DNA of 64,000 nucleotides, taken from the NCBI GenBank assembly GCA_036391875.1, contig DASVZA010000044.1, positions 116,933 to 180,932 of the forward strand. Direction: 5' to 3'. The notes under the pieces were generated by a model, which was not told the origin of the DNA, made no database searches, and was given only the letters and a program-made list of their open reading frames with translations. Below, in pieces: positions 10,301-18,924 of this stretch. Position 1 is the first letter of the stretch, and each line of letters begins with the position of its first letter. Source of the stretch: Parasulfuritortus sp036391875. Its GTDB lineage: Bacteria > Pseudomonadota > Gammaproteobacteria > Burkholderiales > Thiobacillaceae. The position numbers and the translations under genes are program-made.

Positions 10301-11157
10301 GCCGGGCCACCTCGGCCTGCGAGGTCGCCCACTCGGTCGGGCCCGGCACGATCCAGGTCTACGCCGATTCCGACAACCTGATCCAGGACCGGGAAACCAT
10401 GGAAGGCTGGGCCGGACAGATCAACGACATGCTGTCCAACGAATACCTGTTCCTGCGTTGCCAGAAAGTCGCGCCGCTCCAGGAGATGGAGGCATTGCCC
10501 TACTACGAAGTCCTGCTCGGGGTGCGGGACAAGAATGGCATCCAGATCGACCCGCAGCCATTCGTCCTGGCCGTGGAGCGCTGGAAGCGCGCCCATGAAC
10601 TCGATCTATGGGTGTTCAGCAGCGCAGTCGCCTGGATCCGGCGCCATCGCGCCGAGTTCGAGCGGACCGGCGGCTTTTCCATCAACCTGTCGGCCCAGTC
10701 GCTGTCCAACTCGGACCTGCTCACCGCCCTGCACCGCGAACTCTCGGCCGGCGACCTGCCCTGCAACAAGATCATCTTCGAGATCACGGAGACCGCCACG
10801 CTGTTCAGTCACGCCGTGGCCCAGGACTTCATCCGCCAGATCCGGCGCTACGGTTGCCGCTTCAGCCTGGATGACTTCGGCAGCGGCAACGCCTCGTTCA
10901 GCTACCTGCGCAGCCTGCGCACCGATACCCTGAAAATCGACGGCGCCTTCATCCGGGACATGGCCGGGGACCCGGAACTGCAGGCCATGGTGCGATCGAT
11001 GAACGAGATCGGCCACACCCTGGGCATGAAGACGGTGGCCGAATTCGTGGCGACGCCGGAACTGCTCGCCCTCGTGCGGGAATTCGGCATCGACTACGCC
11101 CAGGGCTATGAGGTCGAGAAACCCATCCCAATCGACCGATTGATCGACGGGTCTTGA
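7321..11157 (+). CDS. Large PilZ-DUF1631-(degenerate GGDEF)-EAL protein, probable c-di-GMP phosphodiesterase
   Basis: 1278-residue cytoplasmic protein. About residues 1-110 resemble a PilZ domain, but the c-di-GMP-binding RxxxR and DxSxxG motifs are not clear. About 150-840 match the DUF1631 pattern (NDPFGPQAVCQTF, HPLGRLINLVDRF, RICFVNRP), interrupted by a Pro/Ala-rich linker near 370-450. About 860-1010 form a GGDEF-like domain whose signature is replaced by IGEGVF, so cyclase activity is unlikely. About 1050-1275 form an EAL domain: EVLLG at the EAL position, INLSAQSL, FEITET, LDDFGSG, LKIDGAF, TVAEFVA, DYAQGY. The metal and catalytic residues are present, so phosphodiesterase activity is plausible. 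It lies 167 bp after the SDR gene, with its own start and no close downstream partner. Confidence 0.85.
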   Translation: MSYSQRHFARLKTRQLANMVFSNGEKLACEICDFCQKGLNLRPVGSAPLDNVGARHSSGEEVEVEFPATGPGTHHILHGKLIHSSATDFGLYVDNMSGEAFQTLFDARAELPQSGLSQGSLLPEERQAIFRDCVNLFHTFLGQAWDELISHVRKRVNERDAYPLPLGEHSRFLNGLTDLLLRIGDVRQRHFDLLVERMQHIDTAESNALPESIGELAIVDEDSFEDWLNISGLFNRLESDNRGVMFQFALRFSRVAPAMVTPRNDPFGPQAVCQTFQQILGGFDFNNAMRAVLYKRFAIALEENYGGLYTQLNQLLAPLKPVDMALESGHEPGRVPRAAAEQKPPAQNKEDIADQVSKLTEIAEKLFTLYPPTPPSSEPQTPAPPAGPAQDRQTTPGHAAVPENSAEDAAAYQRQLQQILEQIAPAAPTPATPPPTHTGPAGISTDHGTHPRIETLLRQFDSVQAVVDEASLSDRITRLLSQPTFAGQLSQPLREELGTLAGLLNRALAEHSSQSDIDRLLKKIEKPLYDLALRSDEPIRLENHPLGRLINLVDRFAIVADDNGRFRDPQFRDLIESIIDKSLGQAELNSGELEHTCDALEKLLKFPIQVRKQRVDGYQEISEAKGRIRDSNQLVVEELNQQLAGRAVPKLIPRLLELGWQHRLVLLKLRGDDMEWDQSWQILAELVHASESASGRTTPSGRTQLLDAVESRLLTVTVTGRQLDELMKELVAYLQNPSRAERVLIPEGWFKLADVQTGSLSPEDESLSGQLRVGDWWDIEQDGKMIPMQLIWLSQPPGRICFVNRPADRKLDLTLGELSTLIDEDRAKPGEDRDLPLLERSEYGVIDAMYRRLVQQATHEPITNLPNRKALLVYVDQGVHFKSVNSFCVLRFEPYRMIFDHCGIQAGENLTRTLAAMTEYTLGSNDRLAVIGEGVFAIFLPGLNLDAAQHFTERLRKDFEGFNFRHDGENFSIQVCFGLASYLPGATEAAESLRRATSACEVAHSVGPGTIQVYADSDNLIQDRETMEGWAGQINDMLSNEYLFLRCQKVAPLQEMEALPYYEVLLGVRDKNGIQIDPQPFVLAVERWKRAHELDLWVFSSAVAWIRRHRAEFERTGGFSINLSAQSLSNSDLLTALHRELSAGDLPCNKIIFEITETATLFSHAVAQDFIRQIRRYGCRFSLDDFGSGNASFSYLRSLRTDTLKIDGAFIRDMAGDPELQAMVRSMNEIGHTLGMKTVAEFVATPELLALVREFGIDYAQGYEVEKPIPIDRLIDGS

Positions 11158-11172
11158 GAAACCTCCCCAGGC

Positions 11173-12528
<1,356 letters not shown>

Positions 12529-12543
12529 CTGTACTATCTATGC

Positions 12544-12571
12544 AAAAAATGCCGGCTCGCAATAGCCGGCA
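12544..12571 (-). terminator. Rho-independent terminator between ubiT and radA
   Basis: Minus-strand hairpin with perfect 8-bp arms TGCCGGCT/AGCCGGCA around a 6-nt loop, followed by six T. It would end the galE-manC-ubiT transcript. It lies only 16 bp upstream of the radA start, so it may also act in the radA leader. Confidence 0.7.
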
Positions 12572-12704
12572 CCGCGCTCATCAATTTCGGGAAGACCCAA
12601 ACGGTCGTGTCGCCGGCGATCACGATTCATCGAATGATCCCGCCGCGCAGAGCCACCGGCAGACCAACCGCGAACCGGCGCAATTCTAGTTAAGGATGGG
12701 TGAC

Positions 12705-13205
12705 TCAGGCCGGTAAACCGGCAGCCAAGCCGGGGCCGTTACCGGCCATTTTCCGACGCAATGCCCCCAGTAGACTGGCGGCCGGTGCCGGCATCGTCGC
12801 CAGCAGGCTGTCCAATTCGACCGTATCCAACAGGTTCTTCACGGTCAGGCCGAGGTCGGTATTGCCCTCGATGAGCAGGCGGCGGTTGAAAAACAGGGTA
12901 TCCGGGTCCTCCAAGCGCAATGCCAGGCGAAGGAAGTCTTCGGCGGTTGCGGTAAAGGTCACGTCGGCATGGTCGGCCATTTCCGGCCGCAGTCCCTTCC
13001 CGGTCACCGAGAAATAGCTTTTCCCGCCCAGGTCGCGGACATGGACGCAGAAACGTTTTCCCTGCAACGCCGACCAGTCTAGATCGCGCAGACCGCGCCA
13101 GGCCATCCGATTGAACAACGCCACGAAGGCAGCGGAAACAGGCAAGCCGGGCAGCTTGCCGACCAGTCTCGACAGCGATTGCGGCATGGCTGGCAGATCG
13201 AACAT
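12705..13205 (-). CDS. ubiT: SCP2 sterol-carrier domain protein, UbiT-like
   Basis: About 166 residues, resembling E. coli UbiT (YhbT), a lipid-binding SCP2 protein needed for oxygen-independent ubiquinone synthesis. The most diagnostic stretch is DPDTLFFNRRLLIEG followed by NTDLGLTVKNLLD, which matches YhbT nearly residue for residue. I choose the ATG of MFDLPAMPQSL, preceded by GAGGGGGTG at good spacing. An upstream ATG (13256) overlaps the manC stop as TGATG and would add 17 residues. UbiU and UbiV are not next to it, which is unusual, so the quinone role is inferred from similarity only. Confidence 0.75.
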   Translation of the reverse strand: MFDLPAMPQSLSRLVGKLPGLPVSAAFVALFNRMAWRGLRDLDWSALQGKRFCVHVRDLGGKSYFSVTGKGLRPEMADHADVTFTATAEDFLRLALRLEDPDTLFFNRRLLIEGNTDLGLTVKNLLDTVELDSLLATMPAPAASLLGALRRKMAGNGPGLAAGLPA

Positions 13206-13255
13206 GGTCACCCCCTCATCCAGGACAGACAGGTCTTCAATACTGCCACAGCGCA

Positions 13256-14683
13256 TCAGCCACGGCCATAGACATCCTCGAAGCGGACGATGTCGTCCTC
13301 GCCCAGGTACTCGCCGCTCTGCACCTCGATCATCACCAGATTGAGGATGCCTGGATTTTCCAGGCGGTGGGAATGCCCGGCCTTGATGTAAGTGGATTCA
13401 TTGCTGCGCACCAGCATGACCTGCTCGCCGTTGGTGACCCGGGCGGTGCCGCTGACCACGATCCAATGTTCGCTGCGGTGATGATGCATCTGCAGCGACA
13501 GCGAGGCACCCGGCTTGACCTCGATCCGCTTGATCTTGTAGCGGTCGCCTTCCTCCAGCACCGAATACGTGCCCCAGGGGCGGGCCACCGTGCGGTGCAG
13601 CTTGTAACTGTCGTGGCCGGAATCCTTGAGTTGCTTCACTACCTCCTTCACCCGCTGGGTTTCGTCGCGGTGGCTGATCAGCAATGCGTCAGGTGTGTCG
13701 ACGATGACCAGGTCGTCGAGGCCGATGGTGGCCACCAGGCGGTCCTCGCTCTGGACGTAGCAGTTCCGGCTGCCGACATGGATGACCTCGCCCTGATTGC
13801 GGTTGCCGGACTCGTCGGCCTCGACCAGGTCGGCCAACGCCTTCCACGAACCGACGTCGGTCCAGTCGAACGTGGCCGGCACCACGGCCGCGTCGTGCAC
13901 CTTTTCCATGATGGCGTAATCGATGGAGATATTGTCCAACCCGGCGAACGTATCGGCATCGATCTCGCAATAGGCGTCGGAACACTTGGCTTGGGTTGCG
14001 TCCCAGCAGGCCTCCCCGGCCGCCAGCATTTCCGGCGCATACCGAGCAAAGGCATCGATCAGACTGCCGACCCGGAAACAGAACATGCCCGAATTCCAGA
14101 AATGACCGCCGGCGGCGATCATCGCAGCGGCCTTGTCCTGATCCGGTTTCTCGATAAAGCCGGCGACCCGGCGACCCCGACCATCGCCGAGCGCCTCGCC
14201 CGTCGCGATGTAACCGAAACCGGTTTCCGGATGGCTGGGAGGGATGCCAAAGGTCACCAGATGCCCGGCCTGAGCCAGGGATTCGGCCTCGGCCACGTCG
14301 GCGGCGAAGGCCGAAACATCCTGGATCAGATGATCGGCGGCCAGCACCAGCATCACGGCATCAACACCGTGCGCGGCCCTCAGCATCAGCGCCCCAAGTA
14401 GAATGGCCGGCGCGGTATTCCTGCCTTCCGGTTCGAGCAGGAAGCGCAACGACCGCTTGTCGCCGACCTCGGCCTGCCAGACATCCTTGCTCTGAAAGTA
14501 ATAATCGCGGTTGGTGATGGTCAGCACCTCGCCGACGTCCCGGCAGGACAGCGCACGGGCGTAGGTCTTGCCCAACAACGTGCCACCGTCGGACAAGTGT
14601 ATGAAAGGCTTAGGCCGTCCTTCGCGGGAAACCGGCCACAAACGGGTACCGGCACCGCCGGACAGGATCACGGGAATCAACAT
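13256..14683 (-). CDS. manC: Mannose-1-phosphate guanylyltransferase / mannose-6-phosphate isomerase
   Basis: Bifunctional type II PMI-GMP enzyme of 475 residues that makes GDP-mannose. The N-terminal nucleotidyltransferase begins ILSGGAGTRLWPVSREGRPK with the FIEKPD motif further on (about residues 150-160). The C-terminal cupin isomerase domain has RPWGTYSVLEEG, LSLQMHHHRSEHWIVVSG and a final GEYLGEDDIVRFEDVYGR. It lies 12 bp after galE in a galE-manC-ubiT unit. It supplies a sugar nucleotide for the EPS locus a few kilobases away. Confidence 0.96.
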   Translation of the reverse strand: MLIPVILSGGAGTRLWPVSREGRPKPFIHLSDGGTLLGKTYARALSCRDVGEVLTITNRDYYFQSKDVWQAEVGDKRSLRFLLEPEGRNTAPAILLGALMLRAAHGVDAVMLVLAADHLIQDVSAFAADVAEAESLAQAGHLVTFGIPPSHPETGFGYIATGEALGDGRGRRVAGFIEKPDQDKAAAMIAAGGHFWNSGMFCFRVGSLIDAFARYAPEMLAAGEACWDATQAKCSDAYCEIDADTFAGLDNISIDYAIMEKVHDAAVVPATFDWTDVGSWKALADLVEADESGNRNQGEVIHVGSRNCYVQSEDRLVATIGLDDLVIVDTPDALLISHRDETQRVKEVVKQLKDSGHDSYKLHRTVARPWGTYSVLEEGDRYKIKRIEVKPGASLSLQMHHHRSEHWIVVSGTARVTNGEQVMLVRSNESTYIKAGHSHRLENPGILNLVMIEVQSGEYLGEDDIVRFEDVYGRG

Positions 14684-14695
14684 CGCTTCACACTC

Positions 14696-15715
14696 TCAAT
14701 CGTTTTCGAAACCATTCGGATTCCGGCTCTGCCAGCGCCAGGTATCGGCGCACATGGCGGCGACATCTCGCTCTGCGCGCCAGCCAAGCAAACTGGCCGC
14801 CCGAGCGGGATCAGCGTAGTTGCAGGCGATATCCCCGGCTCTGGGCGGTGCGATCCGGTAAGGCACCTCGCGGCCGCTGGCCTCGGCGAAAGCCCGCACC
14901 ATCTCCAGCACGCTGTAGCCTTGCCCAGTTCCTAGGTTTACCGTCAGCACGCCGGCATTGGTTTCCAGGTAGCGTAGTGCCGCGACGTGGCCCAGCGCCA
15001 GATCCACCACGTGGATGTAGTCTCGCACGCCGGTGCCGTCCGGCGTCGCATAGTTGTCGCCGAACACATTCAAGTACGGCCGCCTCCCGATCGCCACCTG
15101 GGCGATGTAAGGCATCAGGTTGTTCGGGATACCGTGGGGGTCTTCCCCGATCAAGCCCGACTCATGAGCGCCCACCGGGTTGAAATAACGCAACAGGCCG
15201 ATCCGCCAGGAAGGATCCGAGATATGCAGGTCGCGCAAGATCTCCTCGACCATGAACTTGCTACGGCCATAGGGATTGGTGGTCGCGCCAGCCGGTAAAT
15301 CTTCCTTGACCGGCACCGCGTAAGGGTCTCCATACACGGTAGCAGAGGAACTGAACACAATGCGCTTCACCCCTGCCTCGGCCATCACCTCGCAGAGGCT
15401 CACCGTACCGCTGACATTATTGTCGTAATAGAGCAGCGGCTTGGCCACCGACTCGCCCACCGCCTTCAGGCCGGCGAAATGGATCACGGCAGAAAGCTGA
15501 TACCGGGCGAATATGGCCCGCAGCGCATCCTTGTCCCGGACATCGACATGATGAAAGGCCAACTTGCGGCCGGTAATGCGTTCCACCCGGTGGATCGCGG
15601 CCATCTTGCTGTTGCTCAGGTTGTCGACCACGACCGGTTCATAACCGGCATTCAGCAATTCGATGCAGGTATGGGTACCGATGTACCCTGCCCCGCCTGT
15701 CACCAACAACTGCAT
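14696..15715 (-). CDS. galE: UDP-glucose 4-epimerase
   Basis: Interconverts UDP-glucose and UDP-galactose. The 339-residue SDR-type protein has the N-terminal TGGAGYIGTHTCIELL motif, VVVDNLSNS, SSSATVYG, and the catalytic YxxxK as NPYGRSKFMVEE. Its length is typical of bacterial GalE. First gene of the minus-strand galE-manC-ubiT unit; with ManC it provides precursors for the EPS genes. Confidence 0.96.
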   Translation of the reverse strand: MQLLVTGGAGYIGTHTCIELLNAGYEPVVVDNLSNSKMAAIHRVERITGRKLAFHHVDVRDKDALRAIFARYQLSAVIHFAGLKAVGESVAKPLLYYDNNVSGTVSLCEVMAEAGVKRIVFSSSATVYGDPYAVPVKEDLPAGATTNPYGRSKFMVEEILRDLHISDPSWRIGLLRYFNPVGAHESGLIGEDPHGIPNNLMPYIAQVAIGRRPYLNVFGDNYATPDGTGVRDYIHVVDLALGHVAALRYLETNAGVLTVNLGTGQGYSVLEMVRAFAEASGREVPYRIAPPRAGDIACNYADPARAASLLGWRAERDVAAMCADTWRWQSRNPNGFEND

Positions 15716-15860
15716 CCGTCTGCCTCCTGAAAATTTTCCCCAAAGGGTATCCGAAAAACATGTCGATCACTAAGCGCGTATTCGCGGTAGGCACGGAACC
15801 TTGTCCAGGGTGCGCTTTCTGACGGGATATACGAGGCCCTTCTCCTAAGCCGATTTGAAC

Positions 15861-16322
15861 ATGTACATCGCGTTTCTGATCTGTGTGGTGCTGCTGCTCG
15901 CCACGACAGTCCTGCACTACGAATGCCTGCGCGGGCTATCGTCGCTGCTGCCCAGATTGGCGGTCTCCGGCAGGCTGCGGGTATTGATCGGTATCCTCGG
16001 CACGTTTTTTGCCCATATGCTGGAAATCACCCTGTACGGTCTGGCCTATTACTCATTGCGTGACCATTTCGACCTGGGCAATTTCGGCGGCCATTTCGCC
16101 GACAAATTCTCGACCTTCCTGTATTTCTCGGCGGAAACCTTCACCTCGGTCGGCTTCGGGGATATCTACCCCGCCGGCGCACTGCGCATGGTCTGCGGCT
16201 TCGAAGCGCTCAACGGGTTGCTGCTGATCGGTTGGTCGGCCTCGTTCACCTATGTGTTCATGGAGCACTTCTGGAAGATCGGCGGCTCGGGCAACGGACC
16301 AAATACGCTCTCCGGCCGTTAA
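15861..16322 (+). CDS. Small two-transmembrane ion channel (Ion_trans_2 type)
   Basis: Inner-membrane protein of about 153 residues with hydrophobic helices at about 1-20 and 35-60, a pore loop, and a last helix at about 115-140. The selectivity filter region reads TSVGFGDIYP, a variant of the potassium channel TVGYGD signature. No cytoplasmic sensor domain is attached. I prefer the ATG of MYIAFLICVV; a TTG six bases upstream is in frame. The 3' end overlaps the convergent phosphoesterase gene by 4 bp. Confidence 0.8.
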   Translation: MYIAFLICVVLLLATTVLHYECLRGLSSLLPRLAVSGRLRVLIGILGTFFAHMLEITLYGLAYYSLRDHFDLGNFGGHFADKFSTFLYFSAETFTSVGFGDIYPAGALRMVCGFEALNGLLLIGWSASFTYVFMEHFWKIGGSGNGPNTLSGR

Positions 16323-17410
16323 GGCGCCTGCAGGGTGATGAGGGTGATCTCCGCCGGCGCCAGGATACGAATCGGTGGACCCCAGGTGCCAGTGCCGCGG
16401 CTGACATACAGTTCGCCGCCGTTGGGCAGGCGATATAACCCTTGCATCAGGGGATAGACCTGCCGCACGGCAAAGTTGAATGGAAATATCTGTCCGGCAT
16501 GGGAATGGCCGGAAAGCTGCAGGTCGAAGCGGGCACCCACCGCTACGACGGGCTGATGCTTTAGCAGTATGACAAAACGATCCCGGGAAATGCCCGCCAG
16601 TATTTCCGCCTCACCGGTCGCCCCTCCCAGGACCGCGGGATCGTCGACGCCGACCAGGGTAACGTTGTCCGGCAGATCGACCCTGTCTTCCCGCAACAGG
16701 GTGAAACCCGAACGGCGGTGGAAGTCGACGGAATGTGCCAATCCGGCATAGTGCTCGTGATTGCCGGTCACGGCGAACTTGCCATAGCGTGGCTGATAGG
16801 CCGCAAAACGCGCCGACAAGCCATCCAGATACTGCGCCTGGGCGTCGACCAGATCGCCCGTCGAGACCAGGATATCAGGATGCAGTGCAGCCACCTGTTT
16901 CAGAATGGCGTCGAGCCGCTGCCCGCCGGCCAGGACGCCCAGATGGACATCGGATATCTGGACGATGCGCAGACCGGGAAAGCCGGCTGGCAATTTGGCC
17001 GAGCGGATCGTGACCCGTTCTGTGCGGGGATGCCGCGCGTCATGGAATCCGTATGCCCAAAGCGAGAGGGCCATGGCCGATACCACGACCATGGCTGGTC
17101 CAGGTGCGAACACAGGCAGGCCGGCCCAACCGGCGATAAGACGATAGGCCTCCCAAACCAGGCCCACCCAGAAAAAAAGAAACGAGAATCCCATCCAACC
17201 GTAGATCAACCAAGCACCGGTCACCGCCACGGCGTGGCATTGGGCACAGCGTTCCAGCCGCCAGAGCAATAGCGGGCCGAAAATCATCAGGATGGCGAAG
17301 GCGACTATGGCAAGGCGCGCCGTCCAGACTGGATTGGCGGCATGTATGAGTTTGGCCGCAAAGTAGGCTTGGATACCACCGTAAAGAAGGAAAATCAAAA
17401 AAAAGCGCAT
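16319..17410 (-). CDS. Membrane-anchored metallophosphoesterase (YaeI/YkuE-like)
   Basis: 363 residues with about four N-terminal membrane helices (residues 1-130) and a calcineurin-type phosphoesterase domain. The five metal-binding blocks are visible: QISDVHLG, STGDLVDA, VTGNHEHY, LLKHQP and LSGHSHAGQIFP. Homologues include YaeI-like phosphodiesterases reported to act on UDP-diacylglucosamine or to be cell-envelope associated; the substrate here is unknown. It is divergent from the small exported protein that follows. Confidence 0.9.
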   Translation of the reverse strand: MRFFLIFLLYGGIQAYFAAKLIHAANPVWTARLAIVAFAILMIFGPLLLWRLERCAQCHAVAVTGAWLIYGWMGFSFLFFWVGLVWEAYRLIAGWAGLPVFAPGPAMVVVSAMALSLWAYGFHDARHPRTERVTIRSAKLPAGFPGLRIVQISDVHLGVLAGGQRLDAILKQVAALHPDILVSTGDLVDAQAQYLDGLSARFAAYQPRYGKFAVTGNHEHYAGLAHSVDFHRRSGFTLLREDRVDLPDNVTLVGVDDPAVLGGATGEAEILAGISRDRFVILLKHQPVVAVGARFDLQLSGHSHAGQIFPFNFAVRQVYPLMQGLYRLPNGGELYVSRGTGTWGPPIRILAPAEITLITLQAP

Positions 17411-17490
17411 GTTGTCTTTATAGCTGGCTAAGCCGCCCCGGCTCCGCTATAAAATAGCTTCGACTGCCCATTTTTTGGAAGGACCAGTTC

Positions 17491-17928
17491 ATGAAGCATT
17501 TCCTGTTGGCCGTAGCCATGGCCGCCGTGGCCAGTCCCGTGTTGGCTGCCGATGTCGGCGTATCGATCAACGTCGGAGAACCCGGTTTCTACGGCCGCAT
17601 CGACATTGGCGATTTTCCCCAGCCACAAGTCATTTACCAACAACCTATCATCATCCATCGTCCTCCTGCGCCGATGATGGTCGCACCGATTTATCTCCGT
17701 GTTCCTCCGGGTTATGAGAAACACTGGGGCAGGCATTGCCACGAATACGACGCCTGCGGCAAGCCGGTCTATTTCGTGCGCGACAAATGGTACAACGACG
17801 TTTACGCCCCGCGTTATCGTGAACACAGAGGTTACCGGGACGAACGCCGCGACGAACGAGGCGAGAAACGCGGCCATGGCCGCGGCGGCGACGGCCCTCC
17901 CGGACATGACCGCCGCGACCGGGATTGA
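17491..17928 (+). CDS. Small exported protein with a Pro-rich middle and a charged tail, function unknown
   Basis: 145 residues. A clear signal peptide (MKHFLLAVAMAAVASPVLAA, cleavage about residue 20) leads into a segment rich in Gln, Pro and Ile (QVIYQQPIIIHRPPAP), a short conserved-looking YEKHWGRHCHEYDACGKP region, and a C-terminal tail of alternating Arg/Asp/Glu/Gly with His. A GGAAGGA ribosome-binding site precedes the ATG. Such proteins are common near stress or envelope genes in betaproteobacteria but have no assigned role. Probably periplasmic; the two Cys residues could form a disulfide. Confidence 0.75.
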   Translation: MKHFLLAVAMAAVASPVLAADVGVSINVGEPGFYGRIDIGDFPQPQVIYQQPIIIHRPPAPMMVAPIYLRVPPGYEKHWGRHCHEYDACGKPVYFVRDKWYNDVYAPRYREHRGYRDERRDERGEKRGHGRGGDGPPGHDRRDRD

Positions 17929-18242
17929 CGAGCCTGACTGCGCTGCGGACACCCACCTCAAAGGGCTGGTCGGTGCTGTTCGATCCGGGCCAGAGCAGCG
18001 TCCAGCCCGATTGTTGCCATAACCAGGAAGATGGGTTCGGACAAGCAACAGCAAGTAATAACCGAACACCATCTGGCCGCTCAGCATAACGTGTCCGTTT
18101 TTGCTCATGGGAAGGACCGTCCCGAAACGGATTCCGCAAAACGGTCACCATGTAACATCTTGAAACATTTGGAAGCATGCCGGAAATCTGCCGAAATCGC
18201 CCATTGGCTAGCATGGAATCGTCAAGACAAAGGAGAGACGCC
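17929..18242 (+). other. Intergenic stretch without a supported gene
   Basis: No convincing coding frame, RNA or terminator was found. The last 20 bases hold the AAAGGAGAG ribosome-binding site of the next gene, whose promoter presumably lies here; TTGAAA at about 18159 could be a -35 box, but no good -10 was identified. Confidence 0.4.
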
Positions 18243-18671
18243 ATGAAAGCCAAGTTCGCCATTCCCATGCTCGTCGCTGCAGTTGCAGCCACTGCTTCGA
18301 CAGCTGCATCCGCGGACGAAATCCTGAACGTGCTGGTCGGCGGCGGTCTTGGTGCCGCGGTGGGTCATGCCATCGGCGGCCATGAAGGTGTGTTGCCAGG
18401 TACAGTCATCGGCGCAATCGCCGGAGCGGCGGCTTCACAATCGGAGCCGCGTCGTGTCTACGAACGCCGCGCGGTATACGCCTATCCGCCCACCTACACG
18501 TATTACCAGCAACCTGCAGTGGTCTATCAAGCCCCGCCGGTCGTCTATACCTCCACACGGGTCGTGTACCGTGACCAGCACGAGTGGCGCCATCGCCATG
18601 GCGATTTTCGCCGCGGCTACCGCGGCGATGACGATCGCGGCGAAGGATACTACCGCCGAGATCGCTGGTGA
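18243..18671 (+). CDS. Exported glycine-zipper protein with a Tyr/Pro/Arg-rich tail
   Basis: 142 residues. A signal peptide (about 1-24, ending ASA) precedes a glycine-zipper hydrophobic segment (about residues 28-62, VGGGLGAAVGHAIGG and VIGAIAGAAAS). A Tyr/Pro/Val-rich low-complexity part (YPPTYTYYQQPAVVYQAPP) follows, then an Arg/Asp/Gly/Tyr tail. The start is fixed by an AAAGGAGAG site eight bases upstream. Its style resembles the preceding exported protein, suggesting a pair of envelope-associated proteins. An intrinsic terminator follows 18 bp after the stop. Function unknown. Confidence 0.8.
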   Translation: MKAKFAIPMLVAAVAATASTAASADEILNVLVGGGLGAAVGHAIGGHEGVLPGTVIGAIAGAAASQSEPRRVYERRAVYAYPPTYTYYQQPAVVYQAPPVVYTSTRVVYRDQHEWRHRHGDFRRGYRGDDDRGEGYYRRDRW

Positions 18672-18689
18672 TTCCGAGTGTTCAGAAAT

Positions 18690-18716
18690 AAAAAAGCCGC
18701 CTCGAGCGGCTTTTTT
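18690..18716 (+). terminator. Rho-independent terminator
   Basis: Hairpin with arms AAGCCGC/GCGGCTT around CTCGA, flanked by A6 and T6; it can act on either strand but follows the glycine-zipper gene directly. Confidence 0.9.
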
Positions 18717-18870
18717 ATTAGGTGGCATACTGCAAATCCCTGACTCCCGCCTCCCTCCTCGTCGCACGAAGGGAAGTTTGTCGCTTATTGCATACAACGA
18801 CGATATCTCACAGCCACTCTGAAATTAAATTAATACAAAATTTAAGTTAAAATCTTAACCACAAATATAT

Positions 18871-18893
18871 TATGGAGCGGTGAGCACTCCATA
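18871..18893. promoter_or_regulatory. Inverted repeat upstream of epsA (candidate operator)
   Basis: Perfect 7-bp arms TATGGAG/CTCCATA separated by 9 bp, ending 31 bp before the epsA GTG and lying just after a very AT-rich stretch (18825-18870) that probably contains the promoter. A second, smaller repeat GTTAA-AATC-TTAAC lies at 18846-18859. Size and spacing suit a LuxR-type dimer, so autoregulation by EpsA is a reasonable guess. Confidence 0.45.
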
Positions 18894-18924
18894 AACACAA
18901 GAAACGGTTAAATGAGAGGAACCA

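Noticed and set aside
8017..10596. Very long minus-strand frame inside the EAL protein gene
   Set aside because: Antisense shadow of a GC-rich gene; low-complexity translation with no domain, while the plus frame carries the GGDEF and EAL motifs.
17651..18292. Minus-strand frames over the two small exported protein genes
   Set aside because: No homology, no ribosome site, and the plus-strand frames have clear signal peptides.
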